Positions 7,765 to 17,089 of a DNA stretch of 64,000 nucleotides are shown here, one piece after another. The stretch is from Desulfovibrio litoralis DSM 11393 (lineage in GTDB: Bacteria > Desulfobacterota > Desulfovibrionia > Desulfovibrionales > Desulfovibrionaceae). The position numbers were made by a program, and so were the translations under genes. Location: assembly GCF_900143255.1 (NCBI RefSeq), contig NZ_FRDI01000006.1, positions 78,234 through 142,233 on the forward strand, in the 5' to 3' direction. The notes under the pieces are model-generated. The model did not search any database. It was not told where the DNA came from and worked only from the letters and a program-made list of their open reading frames with translations. Position 1 is the first letter of the stretch; the number at the start of each line of letters is the position of its first letter.

Positions 7765-10353
7765 ATGACAAATAACCGCGTTGATTTTAAAGGTTTGACT
7801 GCGATAGAAGCCCAAAAGCTCCAAGAACAATATGGTAAGAATGAATTAAGTATAGAAAAACGCACCAGTTTTTTTAAAAAAATACTCCATATTCTTAGCG
7901 AACCCATGTTTTTATTGTTAATTGTTGCTGCCAGTATTTATTTCATCTTAGGTGAGCCTACAGACGGTATTATCATGCTTCTTTCTGTTGTCGGGATAAT
8001 TAGTATAGCAATTATTCAAGAATGGAAAACGGATAAAACTTTAAATGCCCTTAAAGAGTTATCAGCACCACATATTATTGTAATCAGGGACGCAACGGAA
8101 ATAACAATCGCCAGTACCGATCTTGTACCCGGTGATATTATGATTATTCACGAAGGTGTTAAAATTCCGGCTGATGGCTTTATAATTAAATGCAACGATT
8201 TATGCGTTGACGAATCATCTCTCACTGGCGAATCAGAAGGTGTTTGGAAGACTACAATTAGCCCTGAGCCTGAACAGTCAAAGATATTGCTCGATAAAAA
8301 AACTCAAGCAACTTTTAGCAATAACTCTATTGCAAATAATGCTCATGCTAATGATTATTGGCGTAAAGATTATTGTTATGCCGGAACTTTGGTTTCTCAA
8401 GGAACAGCTTTTGTGCAAGTTGATAAAATTGGAGTGAGTACAGAATATGGAAAAATTGGAACAGAAGTTGGCAACGCCCCTGATGAACCAACCCCGCTTC
8501 AAAAACAAATCGGTGGGCTAGTTAAGTTTTCTGCTATTATTGCTTTTGTTTTATTCTTTTTAGTCAGTATTGTTACTTGGTTTAACTTAGAAGAAAGTAT
8601 TTTGAAATATAGGCTGATAGACAGCATTCTTTCTGGGATTACCATAGCAATAGCGATGATACCAGAAGAATTTCCTGTTGTCCTAACAGTTTTTCTTTCA
8701 ATGGGGGCTTGGAGGTTAGCAAAAAAACAATCTTTAATACGTCAGCTCCCGGCGGTTGAAACTTTAGGGGCTATTTCGGTTTTATGCGTCGATAAAACAG
8801 GCACAATCACACTCAATCAAATGACAGTGCAAACGACTTGGGCAATGAATAATAATGATCAAGAGTTGGCGGAAATAATGGGGCTTGGTTGCGAAGTAGA
8901 CACTTATGACCCTATGGAAAAGGCCATGCTTGCTTATTGTGAAAAACTTGGAATTTCTACCAGCCAGCTTTTTACAGGTGAACTTATTTTTGAATATGCT
9001 TTTACTAATTCACTTAAGATGATGGGGCATGTTTGGCGACGAGACAATGAAATATTGATTGCCGCAAAAGGTTCTCCTGAGCGTATCCTCACTATTTGTC
9101 AATTAACAGAAAAAGAACGCCAAAATGTAGAAAGTCAGCTTCTTAAAATGAGTGAACAAGGTTTAAGAGTGATTGCCGTAGCGACCACTAAATTAAAAAA
9201 CGAAACAGAAATACCACCCTCAATAACAGATTGCACACTAACTTTTTGTGGTTTAATAGGGCTTGTTGACCCACCAAGAGAAACGATTAAAAATGATATT
9301 GCCCTTTGTAACAAAGCCGGCATTCGTATTATCATGATAACCGGAGATAATGGAATAACCGCATCTACTATTGCGAAAAAAATTGGCATGTTAAATAGTC
9401 AAAATATTATCACCGGTGATATGCTGGAACAAATGACTGATGTTGAACTGCGTGAAAAAGTTAAAACTATCAATATCTTTTCTCGTGTGATTCCGGAACA
9501 TAAAATGCGTATAGTACGTGCCTTAAAAGATAACAACGAAATTGTTGCTATGACCGGTGATGGCGTAAATGATGCCCCAGCGTTAAAATATGCAGATATA
9601 GGCATAGCTATGGGCAAGCGTGGTTCAGAAGTCGCCAGAGAAGCGGCGGATATTATTTTAATGGACGATAACTTTTCTACTATTGTAGATACGATTAAAG
9701 ACGGGCGACGTATTTATGATAATATTCAAAAAGCGGTGGGATATATTTTTACTATTCATATTCCAATAGCCGCCGCCGCTTTATTTGCACCTCTTTTAGG
9801 CATAATGCCTAGCTATGTTTTGTTCCTTCCTTTGCATATTGTTATTATGGAGTTTATTATTGACCCTACTTGCTCTATTGTTTTAGAACGTCAACCCGCC
9901 GAAGCTAATATAATGGATCGTAAACCACGCAATTTTAATGACAAATTATTAAATTTAAAAACATTACTCAAAAGCGTTATACAAGGAGCAGTTATTTTTA
10001 TAGCCTCTTTTGGAACTTATTTATATGTTTTATCACAAGAACCAAAAGATGCTCCCTTAGCACGCACAATGGGCATTAGCATTATTATCCTTGCGAATTT
10101 GTTTTTAGTACAAGTTAATAGTTCTAACTATGATTCTATTTTTGTTTCGATAAAACGCCTGATTAAAGATAAAGTTATGTGGGCGGTGAATGTACTTACC
10201 TTGTGTGCGTTATTGGTTTTTTTATACACTCCGCTACATAAAGCCTTAGGGTTTTCAGCTCTGTCAATCACACAAGTGCTTTTTGCTTTCGGAATTGCGG
10301 CTGTCTCTGTATTATGGTATGAAATCGTTAAGTGGGCAAAACGCTTGGCTTAA
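7765..10353 (+). CDS. P-type cation-transporting ATPase (P2-type, Ca2+-ATPase-like)
   Basis: An 862-residue ATP-driven cation pump of the inner membrane. Visible are the actuator motif TGES (about residue 154), the phosphorylation site DKTGT (Asp about 343), the hinge motif GDGVNDAP (about 598) and about ten membrane segments. The TM4 ion-binding segment reads IPEEFP instead of the PEGLP usual in Ca2+ pumps, so the transported ion is uncertain. An open frame extends upstream to 7618, but that part is repeat sequence. AGGGTGA precedes the ATG at 7765, which begins with the conserved N-terminal region. It is monocistronic. Confidence 0.9.
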   Translation: MTNNRVDFKGLTAIEAQKLQEQYGKNELSIEKRTSFFKKILHILSEPMFLLLIVAASIYFILGEPTDGIIMLLSVVGIISIAIIQEWKTDKTLNALKELSAPHIIVIRDATEITIASTDLVPGDIMIIHEGVKIPADGFIIKCNDLCVDESSLTGESEGVWKTTISPEPEQSKILLDKKTQATFSNNSIANNAHANDYWRKDYCYAGTLVSQGTAFVQVDKIGVSTEYGKIGTEVGNAPDEPTPLQKQIGGLVKFSAIIAFVLFFLVSIVTWFNLEESILKYRLIDSILSGITIAIAMIPEEFPVVLTVFLSMGAWRLAKKQSLIRQLPAVETLGAISVLCVDKTGTITLNQMTVQTTWAMNNNDQELAEIMGLGCEVDTYDPMEKAMLAYCEKLGISTSQLFTGELIFEYAFTNSLKMMGHVWRRDNEILIAAKGSPERILTICQLTEKERQNVESQLLKMSEQGLRVIAVATTKLKNETEIPPSITDCTLTFCGLIGLVDPPRETIKNDIALCNKAGIRIIMITGDNGITASTIAKKIGMLNSQNIITGDMLEQMTDVELREKVKTINIFSRVIPEHKMRIVRALKDNNEIVAMTGDGVNDAPALKYADIGIAMGKRGSEVAREAADIILMDDNFSTIVDTIKDGRRIYDNIQKAVGYIFTIHIPIAAAALFAPLLGIMPSYVLFLPLHIVIMEFIIDPTCSIVLERQPAEANIMDRKPRNFNDKLLNLKTLLKSVIQGAVIFIASFGTYLYVLSQEPKDAPLARTMGISIIILANLFLVQVNSSNYDSIFVSIKRLIKDKVMWAVNVLTLCALLVFLYTPLHKALGFSALSITQVLFAFGIAAVSVLWYEIVKWAKRLA

Positions 10354-10456
10354 GTTTTTTGATCGCCCTTATAATTTAATTTTCATAAATGTTTATAGAA
10401 GAATGACGAATCTAATTTCAAGCACAATATTTATTTAGCTAACCAGCTACTTTTGA

Positions 10457-11617
10457 TTAACTTTGACTAGGTAGCAGAACTGTAAAACCACAATGTTTTG
10501 CTACAGTTGTTACAGCTTCAACATCTTCTATTGGCACAATAAAAACAGCGTAATAATCACCTTCTGTGTCAATATTTAACAGTGCTAACCCGTGTTCTTT
10601 TAATTCGTTTTCGAAATTTAACAAGACATCACTCGTCAACTCCTCTTCATCAAAACCTTCTTCTCCTTCGTTTATCTTGTCGTATTTTTCGCTTAAGCCT
10701 AAGTTTTTATCTCTTATCATTTCAGATAAATGAGCCGCAATTTCTTCTTTAGGTTCATTATGTTCGAGATAATGCAAAATATCTTTTTTAATCAAAGTAT
10801 TAAGAAAAATATGCCAATACATGTTGGATTCTGGCTTGTCAAAGCCATATTCTTCTAGGTATTCGTAATTGTTATCAAAAAATTCGTCTGGCGTGTTCGC
10901 TGCTTCAAGAATATCAGCAATATTTTTTTCAGGTAGTTGAGCTTGTAAAAGAGATAAAAAATGCCTTATGTCTTCTTCTTTTAATGGGGTTTTAGGAGTT
11001 GGGTTTTCTCTGCCTGCAAATTTAATATATACTGGTAGTTTTGGGCGTTTTGTTCCGCCGTTTTCTTCTAATATACTCCAAGTTCCTTCTAATTCAAAAT
11101 AACGATTTTCTCCTTCGGGAGCGGGCAAAATACCATTTCTGATTAAAAGAGCTTCAAAACTTTTTTCTGCTTTGATTTGTGCAGATTTCATAGTAACAGG
11201 ATAAGTTGTTTTTTTGTCAGGTGCGTCTACGCGCATATTTATCCCAGGCCAAGAGCGTAGTTCAAATTCGTTATCAATCTGAACAATATAACAAAGTTCT
11301 GTTGCCTCATGTATGTGTTGGGCATTACTGAGCATAATATTGCGGGGGATAAATACTTTTCCCAGATCAGCATGTTCATACCACATTTCTTGAGAGCGTA
11401 TGGCAAAAGTATTAAAAGGTGCTAAGCATGGATTTACAGAAAGAAATACAGCGGGTAAGCTTAAAAGTTTATTAATATTTTCTGTAGTAATAGTTTTTGA
11501 TTTCCAAGTACATGGGCGTAAAAAGCCAAGGATACGATAAAAAACAATCCAAAAATTTAAATAAAATTTTTCACTACGGCTCGCAAGTTTGCGTTCAGAG
11601 TAATAAATATTGCTCAT
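10457..11617 (-). CDS. uncharacterised protein, C-terminal part DUF6630-like
   Basis: A 386-residue acidic, soluble-looking protein of no clear function. The start is ATG 11617 behind GAGAGG; the upstream TTG at 11635 precedes the ribosome site and is not used. The C-terminal ~110 residues (LLNIDTEGDYYAVFIVP and VTTVAKHCGFTVLL) resemble the DUF6630 family, a tentative call from memory. The N-terminal half contains a WPGINMRVDAPDKKTTYP segment of unknown family. It is divergent from acr3 with 324 bp between the two start codons. Its low GC and isolation suggest an accessory gene. Confidence 0.6.
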   Translation of the reverse strand: MSNIYYSERKLASRSEKFYLNFWIVFYRILGFLRPCTWKSKTITTENINKLLSLPAVFLSVNPCLAPFNTFAIRSQEMWYEHADLGKVFIPRNIMLSNAQHIHEATELCYIVQIDNEFELRSWPGINMRVDAPDKKTTYPVTMKSAQIKAEKSFEALLIRNGILPAPEGENRYFELEGTWSILEENGGTKRPKLPVYIKFAGRENPTPKTPLKEEDIRHFLSLLQAQLPEKNIADILEAANTPDEFFDNNYEYLEEYGFDKPESNMYWHIFLNTLIKKDILHYLEHNEPKEEIAAHLSEMIRDKNLGLSEKYDKINEGEEGFDEEELTSDVLLNFENELKEHGLALLNIDTEGDYYAVFIVPIEDVEAVTTVAKHCGFTVLLPSQS

Positions 11618-11828
11618 ATTTAATATACCTCTCAAAAGTTCAACAAATAAAAAGCTATATATTTTAATATAGAACTAACCACAAATTATTTTTTTGTAAA
11701 TGACAATAAACATATTAATCACATACACATAAACAACCTGCTAATATATTAATGCATCGCTAGTATGCTTTTATAGTTATACAAGAGCATGATTATTTTC
11801 ATTATACATCGCTTTTAAGTGAAAAAGC

Positions 11829-11857
11829 TTGACTTATTTCAAATAGTGTTGAAATAT
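11829..11857 (+). promoter_or_regulatory. acr3 promoter with palindromic operator candidate
   Basis: TTGACT (11829-11834) is a plausible -35 box. A perfect inverted repeat, TATTTCAA-6 bp-TTGAAATA (11835-11856), lies exactly in the spacer and -10 area, about 85 bp before acr3. A dyad placed like this would suit an ArsR-type repressor, but no arsR gene is in the window. Confidence 0.45.
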
Positions 11858-11941
11858 TGGAGCATATTTTAAACACATAGTTTAATATTAATTATTAAAC
11901 CAAGACAATTAAAACACCAATGAATACAGGGTGATAAGACC

Positions 11942-13000
11942 ATGGTAACGACACCTTTACAGCGACTTTCTTTTTTAGACAGATATTTAACTTTATGGAT
12001 CTTTTTGGCGATGGGGATTGGGGTTTTACTCGGTTGGAGTATGCCTAACGTAAAAGATATTATTAATTCTTTTCAAGTAGGAACTACCAATATTCCCATA
12101 GCCATTGGGCTTATTGTCATGATGTATCCGCCTCTCGCTAAGGTAAAATATGAAGAACTGGGAAAGGTATTCGCTAATAAAAGAATTTTAGCACTATCCC
12201 TTATCCAAAACTGGATTATTGGTCCTGTTTTAATGTTTTTGCTTGCGATTATTTTTTTACCCGGACACAACAGCTATATGGTTGGGCTTATTTTAATTGG
12301 TCTTGCCAGATGTATCGCTATGGTCATTGTTTGGAATGATTTAGCGGGCGGCGATAGAGAATATTGTGCCGGTTTAGTAGCTTTTAACTCATTATTTCAG
12401 GTGATTACATTTACTTTATACGCTTATGTTTTTATTACGGTATTACCCGGTGTTTTTGGGCTTGGTGGTGCTGTTGTTGATATTAAAATGCTTGAAATCG
12501 CAAAAAGTGTATTAATTTATCTGGGTATCCCATTTTTTGGCGGTATGCTCTCACGCTTTATTGGTATTAAACTAAAAGGCGTAGAATGGTATGAACGTGA
12601 GTTTATTCCTAGAGTTAGCCCTTGGACTCTGCGAGCTCTTTTATTTACTATTTTAGTAATGTTTTCATTTAAAGGTGAATATATTGTTCAGTTGCCTTTT
12701 GATGTTTTAAGAGTCGCCTTACCATTATTCATTTATTTTATGATCATGTTTGTAGTTTCATTTTTCTTTTCTAAGCGAGTTGGTGCTAATTACGAACAAT
12801 CAGTTACTCTCGCTTTTACTGCCGCTTCTAATAACTTTGAATTAGCGATTGCCGTAGCGATTGCCGTATTTGGAATCAACTCTGGCGAGGCGTTTGTAGC
12901 GGTTATTGGCCCTTTAGTCGAAGTACCTGTGCTGATTATGTTAGTGCATGTTGCTTTATGGCTTAAGAAAAACTGGGGGCAACACTCAGCCTCTCTTTAA
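11942..13000 (+). CDS. acr3: Acr3-family arsenite efflux permease
   Basis: A 352-residue protein with ten predicted membrane segments, the usual Acr3 length. The family signature [13 protein letters not shown], holding the essential TM4 cysteine, is intact, and the TM9-like motif [15 protein letters not shown] is present. Acr3 exports arsenite driven by the proton-motive force. The start ATG follows AGGGTGATAAGACC. The next genes in the same direction are a periplasmic thioredoxin and, after a decayed insert, a ferredoxin and CcdA, which suggests a thiol- or redox-linked metalloid system. No arsC or arsR is visible. Confidence 0.92.
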   Translation: MVTTPLQRLSFLDRYLTLWIFLAMGIGVLLGWSMPNVKDIINSFQVGTTNIPIAIGLIVMMYPPLAKVKYEELGKVFANKRILALSLIQNWIIGPVLMFLLAIIFLPGHNSYMVGLILIGLARCIAMVIVWNDLAGGDREYCAGLVAFNSLFQVITFTLYAYVFITVLPGVFGLGGAVVDIKMLEIAKSVLIYLGIPFFGGMLSRFIGIKLKGVEWYEREFIPRVSPWTLRALLFTILVMFSFKGEYIVQLPFDVLRVALPLFIYFMIMFVVSFFFSKRVGANYEQSVTLAFTAASNNFELAIAVAIAVFGINSGEAFVAVIGPLVEVPVLIMLVHVALWLKKNWGQHSASL

Positions 13001-13128
13001 AGATAGCTTTGAGTTTTAATACAAGATGAATGACAGCATTTTATTTTATTAGATTTAACCATTACTTAACAGAATAATTAACAGGGTAATTGCCAAGTAA
13101 TTAACAGGTAATTCACAGAGGGGTTTTT

Positions 13129-13500
13129 ATGTTTATGCGTTTGCAATGTATGATAATGTCAGTATTTTTTTCTCTTTTTGTTTTTTCCGGTTTAGCTTAT
13201 GCCGAATCAGAGCTTTTACCTGTTCCAAATACTGTAACCATGATTGATCTTGGGGCTGATGCCTGCATTCCATGTAAAATGATGGCACCTATTTTAGTAA
13301 AACTTCGCTCTGAATATGAAGGCAAGGCCGCCATAGTTTTTATTGATGTATGGAAAAATCCAACAGAAGCAAATAAGTTTGGCATTAAGCTCATTCCTAC
13401 TCAAATTTTTTATGATAAAACGGGTAAAGAAATCACTAGGCATGAAGGTTTTATGTCTGAAGAAGATATTAAAAAACAGCTAGATACGCTACTCAATTAA
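13129..13500 (+). CDS. secreted thioredoxin-fold protein
   Basis: A 123-residue protein with an N-terminal signal peptide (about residues 1-25, cleavage after AYA) and a thioredoxin domain with active site CIPC in DACIPCKMMAPIL. The cis-proline loop is IPTQIFYD. It is therefore a periplasmic thiol-disulfide protein, probably kept reduced by the CcdA-family membrane protein encoded at 15.4 kb. It follows acr3 by 129 bp. A short direct repeat (TAATTAACAGG twice, about 22 bp apart) lies just upstream of its ribosome-binding site. Confidence 0.88.
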   Translation: MFMRLQCMIMSVFFSLFVFSGLAYAESELLPVPNTVTMIDLGADACIPCKMMAPILVKLRSEYEGKAAIVFIDVWKNPTEANKFGIKLIPTQIFYDKTGKEITRHEGFMSEEDIKKQLDTLLN

Positions 13501-13971
13501 AATATACTTGGAATGCAGAAGCTATATTAGGACTCCCAACATCTAGAGTAGATGTTGTTATTGGAAATAATGTTTAGATTAAGCAAAATGTTACTATTTT
13601 GTCTGGGATTAATATTGGCAATCGTGCAGTGATAGAAGTAAATTTATTAGTAACAAAAGACGTTAAACCGTATGCTATTGGCGGTAATCCTGCTTTATTT
13701 TATCGCAGAATGACAAAACTTAAATTATTTGTTTAAAGGATATTGTTTTTTGACAATATATCCAAAATATCTACTAATTTTTTTGTCTTAATTGGGGAAG
13801 AGCCTATCTTTTTAATAAAGAAACAATAGAAAAGCTACTAAATAGCATGGCGGAATTGGGACGAAGACAACGTAAAAACGACTGTTCCGGCTTTACTTAA
13901 CGACAATATTGAGTTATTTTTCGATTATGTAAAAAGCATTAATAATAAAAACATATTAAAAGGATCATATA
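13501..13971 (+). pseudogene. decayed CatB-like hexapeptide-repeat acetyltransferase
   Basis: Three pieces of one family are visible in order. The first contains VVIGNNV, then a TAG (13575-13577) where the family has the Trp of the DVWIG motif. It continues as NVTILSGINIGNRAVIEV and DVKPYAIGGNPALFYRR up to a stop at 13734. After about 65 unrelated bases comes FNKETIEKLLNS, and then, in another frame, WRNWDEDNVKTTVPALLNDN, the typical C-terminal WWNWD region. The gene is thus broken by a nonsense codon, an insertion and a frameshift. Such O-acetyltransferases are common in capsule and O-antigen loci, which fits the neighbouring methyltransferase. Confidence 0.75.
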
Positions 13972-14844
13972 ATGCAAGCTGAACATATACCAAACAAAAA
14001 CAAAAGCCACTCGACAGTACGTATTCACACGCTATCTGAACGCTATGACGCTATAAAATACTTAGAAATTGGGGTATGTACTGGCGATACTTTTTTAAAC
14101 GTTGATATGCCATATAAAGTAGCTGTTGACCCCAACTTTCAGTTTGAACATCAACAATATGCAACAGATAATATAAAATTTTTTCCTGTTACTTCTGATG
14201 ATTTTTTTAATTCTTTAGCGGAAAATTCTTTAGAACTGCCAAGTATTTTTAAAAATAATAATGATGAAAAAATTACCTTTGATATAATTTTTATTGATGG
14301 TTTACATACCTTTGAACAATCTTTTCGAGATTTTGAAAATAGTTTGAAATATAGTCATGAGAACACTATTTGGATAATAGATGATACAGTTCCTTGTGAT
14401 CCTTATAGTGCTATACCAGACATGAGCTTTTCTCTTGAATCCAGAGCTCAAGCTTGCATATCTGGTAAACCGTGGCATGGAGACGTATTTAAAACAGTTT
14501 TTGCAATCCATGATAAACACCCGGAATTTTCTTATTGCACTTTAATGGGTGCTAATCCTCAAACTGTTGTCTGGGGTGCAAAAAAAGAAGAAAGGAAACC
14601 TGTTTTTTCTTCTTTAGAAGAAATAAATAAGCTTAATTATTTTGATATGCTTAAACATGCAGCGTTATTAATGCCTGTAACTGATGATATGTTACTAGAC
14701 ATGGCAGGATTAACTATAAATCCAATTCAACATGGCACAAGTGATACTTGGAAAAAGCTAATCTATAGCCAAGTAACATATTTAGAAAGAAAGCTAATAA
14801 ATGCTCTTTTATCAGAAAATAAAAAGTTACGAATGACTTCTTAA
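13972..14844 (+). CDS. class I SAM-dependent methyltransferase (Methyltransf_24-like)
   Basis: A 290-residue protein with a SAM-binding motif I (KYLEIGVCTGDTFLNV, about residues 23-40) and the family's FDIIFIDGLHTFEQS segment (about 103-119). Proteins of this type are often found in surface-polysaccharide gene clusters, where they methylate sugars. The substrate is unknown. AAGGA precedes the ATG. It lies directly after the acetyltransferase pseudogene and looks like the one intact survivor of a transferred segment that separates acr3-trx from ferredoxin-ccdA. Confidence 0.75.
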   Translation: MQAEHIPNKNKSHSTVRIHTLSERYDAIKYLEIGVCTGDTFLNVDMPYKVAVDPNFQFEHQQYATDNIKFFPVTSDDFFNSLAENSLELPSIFKNNNDEKITFDIIFIDGLHTFEQSFRDFENSLKYSHENTIWIIDDTVPCDPYSAIPDMSFSLESRAQACISGKPWHGDVFKTVFAIHDKHPEFSYCTLMGANPQTVVWGAKKEERKPVFSSLEEINKLNYFDMLKHAALLMPVTDDMLLDMAGLTINPIQHGTSDTWKKLIYSQVTYLERKLINALLSENKKLRMTS

Positions 14845-14880
14845 CCAGATTGATTTTTCTAATATTTTACAACAATATTA

Positions 14881-15108
14881 TTGAGTTACTCTCCATTTAT
14901 AAAAAACATTGCTCAAGAAAAATATTATAATAAGTTGAAAAATAACCCTAGACAATATTTTCTTGATACAAAAAATATATTTATTTTTCATTGTCATGAC
15001 TGGCTTTATAGCACTTTTGTTAAGGCTGTTCTCGTCTTGACTCTTAATTTTTTAGATAAATTAAAGATCTTAACTAAAACATCAATTCATCAAAACCAAT
15101 TGAAATAA
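14881..15108 (+). CDS. small uncharacterised protein or gene fragment
   Basis: A 75-codon frame with a TTG start and no ribosome-binding site. It contains KLKNNPRQYFLDTKN, a pattern similar to the KLxRDPxxFFxDS segments near the ends of capsule glycosyltransferases. It is probably a remnant of such a gene rather than a functional protein; AT content is high. It belongs with the decayed polysaccharide segment upstream. Confidence 0.35.
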   Translation: MSYSPFIKNIAQEKYYNKLKNNPRQYFLDTKNIFIFHCHDWLYSTFVKAVLVLTLNFLDKLKILTKTSIHQNQLK

Positions 15109-15130
15109 ATATTAAATATAGGAACACAAG

Positions 15131-15361
15131 ATGTCTAAAGTATGGTATCCTGAAATAAATAATCAACTCTGTACTGAGTGTGGTGCATGTTTAGAAAAGT
15201 GTAAACATGGAGTGTATGATCAAACTAAAACACGTCCTGTTGTAATTTATCCAGAAGGTTGCATTACAAATTGTCGAGGTTGTCAAGAACTTTGCCCTTC
15301 AAAGGCTATCAGTTATTTTGGAGATATATTTAAAGATCATATTCCCTGCTGTTGTGGATAA
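15131..15361 (+). CDS. small ferredoxin-like protein with CCCG tail
   Basis: A 76-residue protein with one standard 4Fe-4S motif, CTECGACLEKC, and a second cysteine group with altered spacing, CITNCRGCQELCP. The last four residues are CCCG. It overlaps or abuts the CcdA gene (5 bp between its stop codon and the ATG), so the two are translated together. With the periplasmic thioredoxin and Acr3 it may form an electron route toward the periplasm. The triple-cysteine end could bind a soft metal or metalloid, which is inference only. Confidence 0.82.
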   Translation: MSKVWYPEINNQLCTECGACLEKCKHGVYDQTKTRPVVIYPEGCITNCRGCQELCPSKAISYFGDIFKDHIPCCCG

Positions 15362-15366
15362 ATTAT

Positions 15367-16071
15367 ATGTTTGACCAATTTTTTATTACTATAAATAGCT
15401 GGATGATGGGACATTTAGGTTTCGCTATTATCGGAAGCTTTTTATGGGGTCTTATTAGCGTTTTACTGAGTCCGTGCCATCTCGCCTCAATTCCCTTAAT
15501 GATAGGATATGTCGCAGGTCAGCATAAACTTGTTGAAGGTAAAGAAGCTGTTGGATATGCCGGGCTTTTCAGTCTTGGGCTTTTTATTTCTATTGGAATA
15601 GTGGGTAGCCTTTGTTGGGTTTTGGGACGCATTTTAGGCGATGTATCCCCATATTTTTTTATTCCCGTTGGCGTCTTATTCGTCATTTTAGGGCTAGATT
15701 TAATGGGTGTTTCTGCTTGTCGTTTACCCTCGTTTAGTAAAGGTAAATTATTTTTGCGTGGATATATCGGGGCGTTAGTGCTTGGGCTTAGTTATGGCAT
15801 AATTTCAGGTGCCTGCACTTTTGGCTTTATTGCTCCTATTTTGGCGATTATCAGCGTGCAACAACAAGTCATGCACGGTATTATCTTACTTTTCGTGTTT
15901 GCCCTTGGGCATTGTTTACCTATTGCAATCGCCGGTAGCTCCGTCGCCCTTGCCCAGCGTCTTTTGTCATCAAAAAGTATGCAGGTAGCCACAACTTGGG
16001 GGCGTAAATTGGCAGGCGTTTTGGTTGTTGGAGTTGGAATATATGTTATACTCACGCCATTTTTTGCTTAA
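15367..16071 (+). CDS. CcdA/DsbD-family thiol-electron transporter
   Basis: A 234-residue protein with six predicted membrane segments. Conserved cysteines lie in SVLLSPCHLASIP (TM1) and SGACTFGFIAP (TM4), the redox pair that CcdA proteins use to move electrons from cytoplasmic donors to periplasmic thioredoxins. An in-frame TTG at 15352 would overlap the ferredoxin gene; the ATG at 15367 is the better start. The likely client is the thioredoxin at 13129-13500. Confidence 0.88.
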   Translation: MFDQFFITINSWMMGHLGFAIIGSFLWGLISVLLSPCHLASIPLMIGYVAGQHKLVEGKEAVGYAGLFSLGLFISIGIVGSLCWVLGRILGDVSPYFFIPVGVLFVILGLDLMGVSACRLPSFSKGKLFLRGYIGALVLGLSYGIISGACTFGFIAPILAIISVQQQVMHGIILLFVFALGHCLPIAIAGSSVALAQRLLSSKSMQVATTWGRKLAGVLVVGVGIYVILTPFFA

Positions 16072-16213
16072 TATTTGTTTGTGGCTTACTTATTAAGCAA
16101 TATTTTTATATTGAGTTAGACTTACTTTATTGAATTAACGCCTCTTTCATTTTAACGAAAAAACATATTTTTTATTAGCTTAAGCTATTGATTTTTTTAG
16201 TAAGTATAAAATG

Positions 16214-16906
16214 TTAAGATTCTTTTTGTCCAAAAAACTGTAAAATAGATTTTTCCTTACCTAAAACAATTACGTTATCGTTGGGAAGCAAATAGGTTTC
16301 TCCGTCTATGTTTTCTAATATTTCTCCGTCTCTATCAATAAGTAAAATTTGTATGCCAAAGTCTTTTCTTATCCCAGAATTTTTAAGTGGTATATTAACA
16401 ATTGAGTCGCTTGGGTTTGATAAATAAACGTTTGCAATAATATTTGAACCTAACATATCCATTACTGTGATTGGGTTTATATGGTGTTTGCGTAGCCGCA
16501 TGTAAAGTTTATCAATAAACTTGTCAAACATTCTATTGGCATTTTTTAGTTTTATTAAAATAAAGATAACAATGAATACAACAGTAAAAATAGCACTCAG
16601 CCCAACAAAGGTGTTCATGTCGGATGCAGACATATCTAAAAATATATTTATGAGCGTTGATACAATAATTAGTGAAAAAGTATAGCCAAAAAGTATTGCA
16701 ATAAAGGCGAGTTGCCTTCTTTTTTGCGACATAGTTATAGGTTCGCTTTGTGAAGTTGTAAAGCCGCATTGTGTTAATAGCGAGATTACCTGAAAGCGTG
16801 CTTTATCCTCGGGGAGTCCGGTTAGCCTGAACAATATCGTAAAAATTTCTATAATGATCATGTAGATGATACTAAAAGTGAGAAGCAAAATAATAGAATT
16901 TATCAT
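16214..16906 (-). CDS. membrane protein with C-terminal TrkA-C (RCK_C) domain
   Basis: About 230 residues. Hydrophobic segments lie near the N-terminus and at about 70-125 (numbered from this start). The C-terminal ~75 residues form a TrkA-C domain ending in LLPNDNVIVLGKEKSILQFF. This combination occurs in putative ion-transport regulators whose TrkA-C domain may bind a nucleotide or c-di-AMP-like ligand. The start is uncertain: neither ATG 16906 nor the TTG at 16966 has a clear ribosome site. It is monocistronic. Confidence 0.65.
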   Translation of the reverse strand: MINSIILLLTFSIIYMIIIEIFTILFRLTGLPEDKARFQVISLLTQCGFTTSQSEPITMSQKRRQLAFIAILFGYTFSLIIVSTLINIFLDMSASDMNTFVGLSAIFTVVFIVIFILIKLKNANRMFDKFIDKLYMRLRKHHINPITVMDMLGSNIIANVYLSNPSDSIVNIPLKNSGIRKDFGIQILLIDRDGEILENIDGETYLLPNDNVIVLGKEKSILQFFGQKES

Positions 16907-17036
16907 ATGGTATAAATATTTTTTGTTGTTTGTATTATCTGAAAATAGAAGACACGAGAGCTTCAAAGGTTGTATATACTAAAACCTGTTTTTATTTTTG
17001 CCAAGTGTTATTTTTATTTACTTCTTAATATGTGAT

Positions 17037-17073
17037 TAAAAAAAGCGTTACTTATTTAAGGTAACGCTTTTAA
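17037..17073 (-). terminator. hairpin terminator below the pheT fragment
   Basis: An 11-bp perfect stem (AAAAGCGTTAC and GTAACGCTTTT), A-rich on its left side so it reads as a T-run on the minus strand. It lies just after the displaced pheT 3' end. Confidence 0.7.
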
Positions 17074-17089
17074 ATTATGTTTTTTGTTT

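Noticed and set aside
13074-13111. Short direct repeat TAATTAACAGG upstream of the thioredoxin gene
   Set aside because: Only two copies in AT-rich sequence; probably chance or minor slippage.
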